From Hydrogenoanaerobacterium saccharovorans (GTDB lineage: Bacteria; Bacillota; Clostridia; Oscillospirales; Ruminococcaceae), in assembly GCF_016901815.1 (NCBI RefSeq), contig NZ_JACSNR010000003.1, forward strand, positions 124,001 to 188,000: a stretch of 64,000 nucleotides of DNA, written 5' to 3'. The position numbers were made by a program, and so were the translations under genes. How positions within the stretch are numbered: the stretch's first letter is position 1; every line of letters begins with the position of its first letter. A model generated the notes under the pieces. It saw only the letters and a program-made list of their open reading frames with translations. It did not search any database and was not told the DNA's origin. Below, piece after piece: positions 43,855-52,009 of this stretch.

Positions 43855-43896
43855 GGGTCAGCCTCTCCCGGCCCGGCAGACCGGCATCATGCAAGG

Positions 43897-43949
43897 AACC
43901 GCCGGCAGGCATTTCCCACGAAACGGGAGGGCCCGCCGGTGGTTTTTTC
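43897..43949 (+). terminator. Terminator after the Crp fragment
   Basis: ACCGCCGGCAGGC / GCCCGCCGGTGGT inverted repeat followed by TTTTTT. Confidence 0.75.
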
Positions 43950-44032
43950 TGCCGCTTCTGCAGGAGGGGACCGGCCGATCCGGAAAAAATCCGGCGGAAT
44001 CCGGCTCTTAAGGGAGAAAAATGCAGTTTTGC

Positions 44033-44061
44033 TTGCGTAAAGCTGCAAGATTCGGTATCAT
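44033..44061 (+). promoter_or_regulatory. Promoter of the DUF5058 operon
   Basis: TTGCGT (44033-44038), 17-base spacer, TATCAT (44056-44061). Confidence 0.6.
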
Positions 44062-44119
44062 ATAGATAACAGGATTTCCATTTCCCGGGAAAGAACCGGA
44101 TCAAAGGAGGCGTTTGTGA

Positions 44120-44836
44120 ATGGAAGCGGTAAAAAATCTCAATGGTGAGATGTGGATTTTTGCGTTCCTGCTCATCGCCATTGTGGTGCTCCAGGCGTGC
44201 TGGTTCCTGCGCCTGGCGCTGAGGTACAACAAGAAGCATAACTACTTCACCAAGGAAGAAGTGGGCCATCTGCTCAAGATGGGTTCGGTTTCGGTACTGG
44301 GCCCGGCCTTCAGTGTGGTAGTTGTGGCAATTTCCCTCATTGCCATGGTGGGCAGTGGTCTTACCTTCATGCGGGTGGGCGTCATCGGCGCTGCCGGTTA
44401 TGAGATGATGATCGCCACCACCGCGGCAGAGACCATCGGCGTCCAGTTCAATACACCCGAATTCAATGAGTCAGTCCTGGTGCTGTGCGGATTCGGTATG
44501 GCCTTTGCGTCCATTCCCTATTTCATCTCCACCCCCATCGAGCTGATGATCATGGATAAGGCTGCTGCCAAGGCCGGCGGCAAGGCAAAGGACAAACCCT
44601 CCTTTATCCCCTATCTGGGCAAGGCAGCCATGATGGGTCTGATGGGTTCCTTTGCGGTATCCTATCTGGCTTCGCCCATCAACTGGGTGGCCTTCCTCAC
44701 GGCTGCCGCTGTGGTAATCCTCATTATCAAGCGGGTGGCAAAAACCGGGAAGAAGGGCCTCATGGACTGGTGTATTACCATTGCCATGCTCTGCGGCATG
44801 ACAGTGGCCCAGATCGTTTCCATGCTCATCGCATAA
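44120..44836 (+). CDS. DUF5058 family membrane protein
   Basis: 238 residues with about six membrane segments (e.g. WIFAFLLIAIVVLQACWFLR near 11-30, FSVVVVAISLIAMVGSGL, MMGLMGSFAVSYLASPINWV). FTKEEVGHLLKMGSVSVLGP matches DUF5058. The family has no proven function; because it is always paired with a second small membrane protein and often a peptidase, a transporter role is plausible. RBS AAAGGAGG upstream of ATG 44120. The next gene starts 13 bases later. Confidence 0.85.
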   Translation: MEAVKNLNGEMWIFAFLLIAIVVLQACWFLRLALRYNKKHNYFTKEEVGHLLKMGSVSVLGPAFSVVVVAISLIAMVGSGLTFMRVGVIGAAGYEMMIATTAAETIGVQFNTPEFNESVLVLCGFGMAFASIPYFISTPIELMIMDKAAAKAGGKAKDKPSFIPYLGKAAMMGLMGSFAVSYLASPINWVAFLTAAAVVILIIKRVAKTGKKGLMDWCITIAMLCGMTVAQIVSMLIA

Positions 44837-44849
44837 GGAGGGAAGCAGT

Positions 44850-45608
44850 ATGGAAAATATGGAAAACAAGATGCAGACCACAGAACTCTCTCCCCGGGAG
44901 GAATACCATCAGGAATTTCTGCCCCAGGTCCATAAGATCGGCGCCACAACCATGGCAATCGCGCTGATCCTCTCGCTGCTGCCCACCATTTACTTTGTCT
45001 TTATCAAGGGTATCGAAGTGCCGCTTTCCACCTTTATCAGCGTGATGATCGCCATCTTCACCTTTGCCATCGGCATGTGGCTGTCTGAACCCGCTGCCTT
45101 CTGGCCCGTGCTGGGTTCTGCCGGTACTTACTTTGCCTTCCTCGCCGGCAATGCCTCGAGCATGCGTCTGCCGGTGGCACTCACCGCCCGCAGCTCCATC
45201 GAGGGCGGCGATGACCTGGAAAATCCCCGTACCCATGTGGCGATGATCATTGCGCTGTTTGCCTCGGTAGTAGTCAACCTGGCAATTCTGCTCTCCATTG
45301 TCCTCATCGGCGACGGACTCATCTCCATTCTGCCGGCAAGCGTCCTGGCAGCGTTCAATTTTGTCATGCCCTGTCTGCTGGCAAACAATATCCTCATGCA
45401 GTCCAAGGGTCCGGACGGCACCATCATCAAGGGATTCCTCAAGGTGCTGCCCTATCTGCTCACCGGTGTGGCGGCCCAGCTGCTGGTGAAGAATGTCTTT
45501 ACCTTCCTTTCCAATTATGGCATTCTGCTGGCAGTGGTGCTGTCGGTGCTGGTGGCCTATGGCTTCTACCGGCGGGATCTGGCTGCCCATGAAAAGCAGA
45601 ACAGCTAA
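44850..45608 (+). CDS. Membrane protein partner of DUF5058
   Basis: 252 residues with about seven membrane segments (MAIALILSLLPTIYFVFI, FISVMIAIFTFAIGMWL, ILLAVVLSVLVAYGFY). Conserved-looking loops GNASSMRLPVALTARSSIEG and LLANNILMQSKGPDGTIIKG. Similar proteins sit next to DUF5058 in many Clostridia and have been loosely annotated as channel-like. Probably forms a two-component permease with the upstream protein. RBS AGGAGGGAAG before ATG 44850. The M24 peptidase follows 87 bases later. Confidence 0.75.
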   Translation: MENMENKMQTTELSPREEYHQEFLPQVHKIGATTMAIALILSLLPTIYFVFIKGIEVPLSTFISVMIAIFTFAIGMWLSEPAAFWPVLGSAGTYFAFLAGNASSMRLPVALTARSSIEGGDDLENPRTHVAMIIALFASVVVNLAILLSIVLIGDGLISILPASVLAAFNFVMPCLLANNILMQSKGPDGTIIKGFLKVLPYLLTGVAAQLLVKNVFTFLSNYGILLAVVLSVLVAYGFYRRDLAAHEKQNS

Positions 45609-45695
45609 GCCTTGTTTCTCAGCCTTCCCTGCCGCTGCGGTCATGCGGCGGTGAGAACAAATATAGAATCAGTCATGCAAAGGAGAGATCAAACC

Positions 45696-46775
45696 ATGCT
45701 CAATCAGGCAAGAATAGACGGACTGCTGAAGTATATGGATCAGATCGGTCTGAGCCAGATGCTGATCCGCAATCCGGTGCTGGTACGGTACTTTGTGGGG
45801 ATTACACCCCGGGGCGCGGACCGTGCCACCATTCTGTATGTATCGAAGAAGAACGGCGTCAAGCTGATCCTCAATGAGCTGACCAACTATCCCAAGGAAC
45901 TGGGAGTGGATCAGGAATTCCATGGGGATCAGGACAATGTGGCGGAAGTGATCTCCCGGTACACCATTCACGATGAACCCCTGGGCTTTGACGGGGAATA
46001 TCCTGCCAAGTGGCTGCTGTCCCTCCGGGAATTCGGGGCAGCCAGTGACTATGTGCTGGGTGACCGGGCGCTCAATCTGCAGCGGGCGCACAAGGACGCT
46101 GAGGAGATGGAACTGCTCCGGGAAGCCAGCCGCATGAATGACCGGGTAATGGCCCGGGTGCGGGGCGTATTCCATGACGGCATCACCGAAAAGGAAGCTG
46201 CCGGCATCATCTCCAGGATGTTTGTGGAGGAAGGCGCTGATATGCCCGGCTGGGTGATCGTAGCCTTTGGCCCCAATGCCGCCAATGTGCATCATATCCC
46301 CGGCGATGCCCGCCTCAAGGAAGGAGACGCCATTCTCATTGATATGGGTTCGCCCCGGAAGGGCTATCATTCGGATATGACCCGTACCTTCTTCTGGAAG
46401 AGTGTCGGCGAAAAGCAGCGGGCTGTCTATGAGCTGGTGAAGAATGCCAACATCGCCGCTGAAAAGGCCATCCGTCCGGGCATGAAGTGCAGCGATGTGG
46501 ATAAGGTTGCCCGGGATCTCATCACCGAGGGCGGCTATGGCCCGTACTTCACCCATCGTCTGGGCCACTACATCGGCGTGGATCTCCACGATCCCGGCGA
46601 TATTGCCTGGTACAATCCCGATCCGGTGGAGCCCACCATGGCCTTCTCCTGTGAGCCGGGTGTCTACCTGCCGGGCGAGTTCGGCGTGCGGGTGGAGGAT
46701 CTGGTCATCGTCACCGAGGACGGCTGCGAGATCCTCAACAGCGACAACAAGGAGCTGGAGATCCTCGGCCTGTAA
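45696..46775 (+). CDS. M24 family metallopeptidase (Xaa-Pro peptidase-like)
   Basis: 359 residues from ATG 45696 (AAAGGAGAG at 45679-45687). N-terminal creatinase-like domain, then the pita-bread domain with metal ligands ILIDMGSPRKGYHSDMTRTF (two Asp), HRLGHYIGVDLHD (His) and CEPGVYLPGEFGVRVEDLVI (two Glu). Xaa-Pro dipeptidases/aminopeptidases release the residue before proline. Co-located with the DUF5058 pair, suggesting uptake and hydrolysis of a Pro-containing peptide. Terminator directly after. Confidence 0.9.
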   Translation: MLNQARIDGLLKYMDQIGLSQMLIRNPVLVRYFVGITPRGADRATILYVSKKNGVKLILNELTNYPKELGVDQEFHGDQDNVAEVISRYTIHDEPLGFDGEYPAKWLLSLREFGAASDYVLGDRALNLQRAHKDAEEMELLREASRMNDRVMARVRGVFHDGITEKEAAGIISRMFVEEGADMPGWVIVAFGPNAANVHHIPGDARLKEGDAILIDMGSPRKGYHSDMTRTFFWKSVGEKQRAVYELVKNANIAAEKAIRPGMKCSDVDKVARDLITEGGYGPYFTHRLGHYIGVDLHDPGDIAWYNPDPVEPTMAFSCEPGVYLPGEFGVRVEDLVIVTEDGCEILNSDNKELEILGL

Positions 46776-46784
46776 ACCAAATAA

Positions 46785-46815
46785 AAAAGCCGCCCCTGCA
46801 GGCGGCTTTTTTTAT
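46785..46815. terminator. Bidirectional terminator
   Basis: AAAAAAGCCGCC / GGCGGCTTTTTTT stem between converging genes. Confidence 0.85.
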
Positions 46816-47198
46816 TTGGAGCCAAAGGACACCACTTCAAAGTGCGCGCTGCCCTCTGCCTTATCTCCGGTCACGGTGATGGTATAGGTTCCGCTTTCCT
46901 CGATCCCGATGGCGAAGTCGCAGGAGGCAACAATGCCGTCTCCGCTGTAAAGCGGTTCTTCGCCCTCTTTCTGGATCTGAACGGACAGTTCCCCGCCATC
47001 CACGGTAATGTCCGCACGGATCTGATCTCCCGCTTGGGCGGTCAGCTCCTGGGAATCGGTGGTGTTGAACATGGTGTAGTCCAGAAGAAACTGCTCATCG
47101 TTCCCTGTCCGGCTGCCGTTGAACGCAGGGGTACTGCCGCAGGCTGCCAGGGAAATGATGAGCAGCGCGGCGCCTGCCAGATATTTTGCGGTTTGCAT
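46812..47198 (-). CDS. Small lipoprotein
   Basis: 128 residues. Lipobox ISLAACG near residue 20. The mature part (FLLDYTMFNTTDSQELTAQA, GDQIRADITVDGGELSVQIQ, IGIEESGTYTITVTGDKAEG) is a small beta-sandwich-like domain as in clostridial lipoproteins of unknown function. AGAGGAA precedes ATG 47198. It follows the fusion gene by 15 bases and is probably co-transcribed. Confidence 0.75.
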   Translation of the reverse strand: MQTAKYLAGAALLIISLAACGSTPAFNGSRTGNDEQFLLDYTMFNTTDSQELTAQAGDQIRADITVDGGELSVQIQKEGEEPLYSGDGIVASCDFAIGIEESGTYTITVTGDKAEGSAHFEVVSFGSK

Positions 47199-47213
47199 TG
47201 GAATTCCTCTTTT

Positions 47214-48323
47214 TTACAATTTTTCATTTGCCGGAGCTTCTCCCGGCTGGGGTACAAGCTCGATGGCCTGCTTGCCGGTGAGATGCTCCACGGTGAGCAC
47301 CAGTACCGTCACCGCTGCCAGTTCCTTCCGGATCTCCTCCTCCAGCTCGGTATCCCGGCCGGGGCTGTACTTCTCCCCCAGTGCCCGCAGTCCGGTGAGG
47401 ATCTCTTCGGGGTCCTCCGCCACCCGGATGCGTCCGAAGGCAATGGCACTGCGGTAATGGGTGGTGAACTTCTCAGGGACGATCTTGTCCTGATCCACCA
47501 CACAGAAGCTGGCCTTGGGACAGCGGGCAATGGCATCGATCTTGTGTCCGGTGCGGGCGGCATGGAAGTAGATCTTCCCCTCCCGGTAGGCATAGCTCAT
47601 GGGCAGGGCATAGGGATAGCCCCCGTCTCCTGCCAGCGCCAGTACGCCGCAGGTTCCCCGCTCCAGGATCGCCCGGCTCTCGGACAGGCGCAGCTGCTGC
47701 CGGCTCCGGCGCATCTTCCGGAAGGCAAAGGGCGCCTCGGGCAGGATCTCCGCTCCGGTAAAGGCCGGGTCATCGGCTTCCAGCACAGTATAGCCATGCT
47801 TGATCGCCGGGAGAAGCTTGTCCACAAAGTCGGAGGTGGCAATGCGCACCAGCCGTCCGTCGGCATTGGGCGGGAAGCGTACAAACGGCCCGTCCAGCAC
47901 GTCCCGGTCGATGAACAGTTCCAGTTTGCCCTCCATGTCATACATCAGTTCCATGGCGCCCACCGCTCCGGCATGGGTGTGCAGCAGATCTTCCAGCGCT
48001 GCCGCGTTCACCATCGAAAGCCGGGTGATGTTCCGGCTCTTTGCCAGGGCCTTGGCATCCAGGCGCTTTTCCCGGGGCAGCAGCAGGAACAGGGTCCGGG
48101 ACCGGTTGCGGTTCTGGAAGATGAGGTTCTTGAGTCCCGGTACACCCAGGGCCTTGTCCACTTCTTCCGCCTCAGCGGTGGTCTCAGGCTGCCGGGAGAA
48201 CTCCACCCATTCATAGGCGATTCCCAGCCGTTCCAGCAGTTCATAGCATTCCCGTTCCCGGTCACCGGTGAGGGCGGCGGGGCGTCCGGTCTGCCGTGCC
48301 GATACAGTAAATCCTTCGCTCAT
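47214..48323 (-). CDS. Fusion of YbaK/ProX-like aminoacyl-tRNA deacylase domain and PNPOx domain
   Basis: 369 residues. First part (about 25-180) matches YbaK/ProX deacylases: YEWVEFSRQPETTAEAEEVD, LKNLIFQNRNRSRTLFLLLP, REKRLDAKALAKSRNITRLS, GAVGAMELMYDMEGKLELFI; the usual Lys (LKNL) and G-x-M/P loop are present. Second part (about 205-355) is a split-barrel flavoprotein domain: MRRSRQQLRLSESRAILERG, GVLALAGDGGYPYALPMSYA, YFHAARTGHKIDAIARCPKA. ProX hydrolyses mischarged Ala-tRNA(Pro); why it is fused to an FMN-type domain is unknown. RBS AGGAGGAGA before ATG 48323. Confidence 0.88.
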   Translation of the reverse strand: MSEGFTVSARQTGRPAALTGDRERECYELLERLGIAYEWVEFSRQPETTAEAEEVDKALGVPGLKNLIFQNRNRSRTLFLLLPREKRLDAKALAKSRNITRLSMVNAAALEDLLHTHAGAVGAMELMYDMEGKLELFIDRDVLDGPFVRFPPNADGRLVRIATSDFVDKLLPAIKHGYTVLEADDPAFTGAEILPEAPFAFRKMRRSRQQLRLSESRAILERGTCGVLALAGDGGYPYALPMSYAYREGKIYFHAARTGHKIDAIARCPKASFCVVDQDKIVPEKFTTHYRSAIAFGRIRVAEDPEEILTGLRALGEKYSPGRDTELEEEIRKELAAVTVLVLTVEHLTGKQAIELVPQPGEAPANEKL

Positions 48324-48427
48324 ACAGATCTCCTCCTTGCCGGGACGGGAAAAAACGCCCGTCCCTCTCTGTAATCAGAATAGCACGGCAGCGGCCCGGG
48401 GTCAAGGAGGGTTCCGTTCCCCGGATA

Positions 48428-48470
48428 TAAAAAACACCCGGCGGGGAATCCCGAATCCCGCCGGGTGCAA
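48428..48470 (-). terminator. Terminator after the DUF6506 gene
   Basis: Minus strand CACCCGGCGGGATT / AATCCCGCCGGGTG-type stem followed by TTTTTTA. Confidence 0.85.
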
Positions 48471-48477
48471 GGGAATA

Positions 48478-48780
48478 TCAGAGGTTGTGAGGGTCGTCCG
48501 GGAAAGCCGCCCGGAACAGAGGGTCCTGTTCGGGGAAGTGGGTCACATAGCCCACCGGAATCCTGCCGCCGGTGGCTTCAATGACCTGCCGGGCTCCATC
48601 CGGACCAAAGGCGCCGCACAGTTCAATACAGCCGATCCCCTCTTCTGCCAGGGCTCTGGCTGCGGCACAGGCAGCGGGAAGGTCGGGCACACCGATCATC
48701 CGGGCGCTGCCGCCGCCAATGGAGGCGGTACGGTCCTGTTCCGGGGAGAAATCCCCGAGGATCAGAAAAGCAAAGGTCAT
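48478..48780 (-). CDS. DUF6506 family protein
   Basis: 100 residues from ATG 48780 (ACAGGAG, 10-base spacing; the upstream GTG 48789 has no room for a ribosome site). MTFAFLILGDFSPEQDRTAS, RMIGVPDLPAACAAARALAE, CIELCGAFGPDGARQVIEAT, GGRIPVGYVTHFPEQDPLF: small alpha/beta domain with the (E/I)LCGxFG signature of DUF6506. Function unknown. It is 29 bases after the P-type ATPase gene on the same strand and may share its message. Confidence 0.75.
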   Translation of the reverse strand: MTFAFLILGDFSPEQDRTASIGGGSARMIGVPDLPAACAAARALAEEGIGCIELCGAFGPDGARQVIEATGGRIPVGYVTHFPEQDPLFRAAFPDDPHNL

Positions 48781-48808
48781 GGAAAACACACTCCTGTCAG
48801 ACTGAGGC

Positions 48809-50698
48809 TTACAGATTCTTCACAAAGAGAGCACGGATGGCGTTGAGTACTGCCAGGACCATGACGCCCACATCGGCGAAGATCGCCAGCCACATATTGG
48901 CAATGCCCAGAGCGCCCAGCAGCAGGCAGCCCAGCTTGACGCCGATGGCGAACCAGGTGTTCTGGTAGACGATGCGCAGGCATTTCCGGGAGATCTTGAT
49001 GGCCTTGGCGATCTTGCGGGGGTCGTCGTCCATGAGGACCACATCAGCGGCCTCAATGGCGGCATCCGAGCCCATGGCGCCCATGGCGATGCCGATGTCC
49101 GCACGGGAGAGCACCGGAGCATCGTTGATGCCGTCGCCCACAAAGGCGAGCTTATCCCGGTCATTGGAACGCTCTGCCAGCAGTTCTTCCACCTTGGTGA
49201 CCTTGTCCGCCGGGAGCAGTTCGCTGTAATACTCGTCGATTCCCAGTTCCTTTGCCACCTTTTCAGCTACCGAGCGATGGTCGCCGGTGAGCATGACCAT
49301 CCGGCGCACACCGGCGCTCCGGAGCTGGGCAATGGCCTCGGCCGCACCGGGCTTGATGCGGTCGGCAATGAGAATCTGTCCGGCATAGACGCCGTCCACC
49401 GAGATGTGTACCACAGTACCGGGTTCATCGCTTTCCTGGAAAGCAACACCCAGCTGGTTCATCAGCTTGTCATTGCCCGCAGCCACCGATTTGCCGTCCA
49501 CTTCAGCTACGACACCGGCGCCGCTGCGCTCCTCCACCTGACCCACACGGGAGCGGTCCAGTTCCTGTCCATAGGCCTTCTGGAGGCTCTTGCTGATGGG
49601 GTGGGAGGACGCGCTCTCTGCCAGGGCTGCCAGCTCCAGCAGGCGTCCTTCCTCAAAGCCCTCTGCCGGAGTGATGCGGGTCACTTCAAAGACGCCTTCG
49701 GTGAGGGTACCGGTCTTGTCAAAGACCAGGGTACGGGTCTGGGCGAGGGTTTCCAGGTAGTTGGAGCCCTTGACCAGCACACCCTGGTTGCTGGCGCCGC
49801 CGATGCCGGCGAAGAAGGAGAGCGGAATACTGATCACCAGCGCGCAGGGACAGCTGATAACCAGGAAGGTAAGGGCACGGTAGAACCAGTCAGCCCAGTC
49901 AGGGGTGAGCCCCATGAGGAACTGACGGGTCAGAGGCGGCAGCAGAGCCAGTGCCACGGCACTGTAACAGACTGCCGGGGTATAGACCTTGGCGAACTTG
50001 GAGATAAAGGCCTCCGACTTGGATTTGCGGGAGGAGGCATTCTCCACCAGGTCGAGGATCTTGGAAACGGTGGATTCGCCGAACTCCTTGGTGGTGCGGA
50101 TCTTCAGCAGACCGGTGAGGTTGATGCAGCCGCTGATGATCTCGCCGCCTTCGGCCACTTCCCGGGGAACACTTTCGCCGGTGAGGGCAGCGGTGTTGAG
50201 GGTGGAACGGCCCTCTACGACAATGCCGTCGATGGGCACCTTTTCACCCGGCTGGACAATGATGATGGAGCCCACTTCCACTTCATCGGGGTCCACCTGT
50301 TCCAGCTGACCATCCACTTCGATGTTGGCATAGTCAGGACGGATGTCCATGAGTTCGCTGATGTTCTTGCGGCTCCGTCCCACGGCATAGCTCTGGAACA
50401 GTTCGCCGATCTGATAGAACAGCATAACGGCAATGGCTTCGGTATAGTCGCCGCTGTCGGTGAGGCCGATGACAATGGCACCCACGGTGGCAACAGCCAT
50501 GAGGAAGTTCTCATCGAAGACCTGACGGTTCCAGATGCCCAGAACAGCCTTCCAGAGAATATCATAGCCCACGATGAAATAGGGCACCATGTAGAGGGCG
50601 AACCGGACAAGACCGGTGACCGGTACAAAGTGCAGCGCCACCATCAGCACGGCGGAAACAATGATCCGCCAGAGCATTTTTTTCTGCTTTTTGTTCAT
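48809..50698 (-). CDS. Heavy-metal translocating P-type ATPase (Zn/Cd/Pb type, no HMA domain)
   Basis: 629 residues. P1B-type: TGES loop (TAALTGESVPRE), CPC motif SCPCALVISIPLS near 281, phosphorylation DKTGTLT near 325, SSHPISK (the HP motif), GDGINDAPVL hinge. The pattern after the last spans (IAMGAMGSDAAIEAADVVLM, KLGCLLLGALGIANMW) fits the CadA/ZntA branch. The usual N-terminal metal-binding domain is missing and is encoded separately just upstream (50856-51074). Exports Zn2+/Cd2+/Pb2+ from the cytosol. RBS AAGAAGGGA before ATG 50698. Confidence 0.93.
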   Translation of the reverse strand: MNKKQKKMLWRIIVSAVLMVALHFVPVTGLVRFALYMVPYFIVGYDILWKAVLGIWNRQVFDENFLMAVATVGAIVIGLTDSGDYTEAIAVMLFYQIGELFQSYAVGRSRKNISELMDIRPDYANIEVDGQLEQVDPDEVEVGSIIIVQPGEKVPIDGIVVEGRSTLNTAALTGESVPREVAEGGEIISGCINLTGLLKIRTTKEFGESTVSKILDLVENASSRKSKSEAFISKFAKVYTPAVCYSAVALALLPPLTRQFLMGLTPDWADWFYRALTFLVISCPCALVISIPLSFFAGIGGASNQGVLVKGSNYLETLAQTRTLVFDKTGTLTEGVFEVTRITPAEGFEEGRLLELAALAESASSHPISKSLQKAYGQELDRSRVGQVEERSGAGVVAEVDGKSVAAGNDKLMNQLGVAFQESDEPGTVVHISVDGVYAGQILIADRIKPGAAEAIAQLRSAGVRRMVMLTGDHRSVAEKVAKELGIDEYYSELLPADKVTKVEELLAERSNDRDKLAFVGDGINDAPVLSRADIGIAMGAMGSDAAIEAADVVLMDDDPRKIAKAIKISRKCLRIVYQNTWFAIGVKLGCLLLGALGIANMWLAIFADVGVMVLAVLNAIRALFVKNL

Positions 50699-50742
50699 AG
50701 AGGAAATCCCTTCTTTGATCCGGTCGGAGCCGGGAGTTTTAT

Positions 50743-50770
50743 AATTAAATAAATGCTTAATCGTTCATAT
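50743..50770. promoter_or_regulatory. ArsR/SmtB-type operator before the P-type ATPase
   Basis: ATTAAATAAATGCTTAATCG followed by TTCATAT: inverted repeat ATTAA...TTAAT similar to the site at 51111-51134. Confidence 0.6.
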
Positions 50771-50781
50771 ATTACTGCTGC

Positions 50782-50815
50782 AAAAACACCCGGGCAATGC
50801 CGCAGGTGTTTTTTA
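50782..50815 (-). terminator. Terminator between the HMA protein and the ATPase gene
   Basis: AAAAACACC / GGTGTTTTTT stem; separates the chaperone message from that of the ATPase. Confidence 0.8.
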
Positions 50816-50855
50816 CCAGCAGTCGGAACCGGACGGACAAGCGTCCCGTGGGATC

Positions 50856-51074
50856 TTACAGGAAGATCTCGCAGTCGCTTTCCACCTTCTTGCAGTTCTT
50901 GAGAACCTCAGCCATGACGGCCTTGGGGTCCTGGCCCTCATCAAACTCCACAGCCATCTTCAGGGTCATGAAGTTCACAGTGGCGTCCTTGACGCCGGGG
51001 GTCTTGCGGGCGGCGTCCTCCATCTTGTTGGCGCAGTTGGCGCAGTCCACATCGATCTTATAGGTCTTTTTCAT
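50856..51074 (-). CDS. Stand-alone HMA-domain metal chaperone
   Basis: 72 residues, one ferredoxin-like HMA domain. KIDVDCANCANKMEDAARKT has the CxxC metal site as DCANCA (D before the first Cys is typical for zinc/cadmium domains rather than the GMTCxxC of copper chaperones), then GVKDATVNFMTLKMAVEFDE. It likely supplies the ATPase encoded next, which lacks this domain. Acidic/Cys end (ESDCEIF). RBS AAAGGAG before ATG 51074. An ArsR-type palindrome lies in its promoter region. Confidence 0.92.
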   Translation of the reverse strand: MKKTYKIDVDCANCANKMEDAARKTPGVKDATVNFMTLKMAVEFDEGQDPKAVMAEVLKNCKKVESDCEIFL

Positions 51075-51110
51075 TGCTGTTTTCTCCTTTCCCGACAGAA
51101 TTTCGGTTGT

Positions 51111-51134
51111 AAGATTAAATGCTTGTTTAATCTT
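51111..51134. promoter_or_regulatory. ArsR/SmtB-type operator before the HMA gene
   Basis: AAGATTAAA-TGCTTG-TTTAATCTT, perfect 9-6-9 palindrome followed by TCATATC; related to 50743-50770. Confidence 0.75.
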
Positions 51135-51281
51135 TCATATCTATACTCTATGTCAAAGAGGGCCGGAAGTCAACGGGGGAACGGTGAATCGTTCCGTTTG
51201 GATTAAAAACAGTTCCGAATGGATTAAGCGAAAAAAGCCCAGACTCCGGATGCCCGCAAACCGCGTACAGATGCGATAAAA

Positions 51282-51424
51282 TCGCCCTTGCGGGGAGCAG
51301 TTCTCTGGCGTCCCCGGAAAATTGGGTGGTATGCCTTTGTTTTTCGCCCTCGCCTGGCTTCGGGCGGAAAAAGAGAATAGTGAAGAGTGAATAGCGAATA
51401 GTTTTGGTGTGCCTGGCGGCACGG
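51282..51424 (-). repeat. Inverted composite of modules S and B
   Basis: Minus strand: GTGCC-GCCA-GGCAC hairpin, ACCAAAACTATTCGCTATTC and ACTCTTCACTATTC tract, then B (GGGGACGCCAGAGAACTGCT, CCCCGCAAGGG). Same order as 29717-29833. Confidence 0.85.
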
Positions 51425-51565
51425 GGTCAGAAGAAATTTTCGTCCAACGGGTTTTGCTATGTGGGGGAAGAAAAACTTCCGCATGCCCTCCCAGCGGGCG
51501 GGGGACGCCAGGGAACCGCCCCACCGCAGGTGGCAAGGCCCCAGCGCCGCATTTTCCGCAGGTGG

Positions 51566-51595
51566 TTGACAGAGGGCGGGCGGGGATTTTACAAT
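51566..51595 (+). promoter_or_regulatory. Promoter of the arsR-araC operon
   Basis: TTGACA (51566-51571), 18-base spacer, TACAAT (51590-51595). Confidence 0.8.
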
Positions 51596-51631
51596 GGAGG
51601 AAACAAAGGCGAACAAAAGGAGAGTGGAGCC

Positions 51632-52009
51632 ATGAAGCCGGAACAGACCGGACACGAACCCTGCGGCTGCGGCAGTGATCAGCTGCGGGAGAAACTCCCG
51701 TCCACCGGGGAGATCCAGTCGGTGGCGGATGCCATGCGGCAGCTGGGAGACAGCAGCCGGCTGCGGATCTTCTGGGTGCTGTGCCACTGTGAGGAATGCG
51801 TCATGGGGCTTTCGGCGCTGGTGGAGATGAGCAGTCCGGCGGTGAGCCATCATCTGCGGCTGCTCAAGAGTGCCGGACTGATCGTCAGCCGGCGGCAGGG
51901 CAAGGAGATGTACTACCGGGCAGCGGATACCGAAGCAGCCCGGGTGCTGCACCATACCATTGAACAGCTGGCAGCCCTCTCCTGTCCCGGAGAGGAGGAA
52001 GAGGCATGA
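51632..52009 (+). CDS. ArsR/SmtB family transcriptional regulator
   Basis: 125 residues from ATG 51632 (AAAAGGAGAG upstream). Winged helix: SVADAMRQLGDSSRLRIFWV, LCHCEECVMGLSALVEMSSP, AVSHHLRLLKSAGLIVSRRQ, GKEMYYRAAD. Cysteines sit in an N-terminal CGCG and in CHCEEC of the alpha3 region (alpha3N-type site like CadC), and a C-terminal CPGEEEEA tail. This suggests sensing of Cd2+/Pb2+/Zn2+, matching the divergent P-type ATPase and HMA genes with ArsR-like operators. The stop overlaps the AraC ATG (ATGA). Confidence 0.92.
   Translation: MKPEQTGHEPCGCGSDQLREKLPSTGEIQSVADAMRQLGDSSRLRIFWVLCHCEECVMGLSALVEMSSPAVSHHLRLLKSAGLIVSRRQGKEMYYRAADTEAARVLHHTIEQLAALSCPGEEEEA

Larger units (their letters stand above)
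51135..51631. other. Intergenic region with inverted repeat modules and the arsR promoter
   Basis: No credible gene. It contains inverted module B (about 51282-51328), inverted module S (51372-51424), a degenerate B (about 51502-51538), and the arsR promoter at 51566-51595. Confidence 0.8.
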
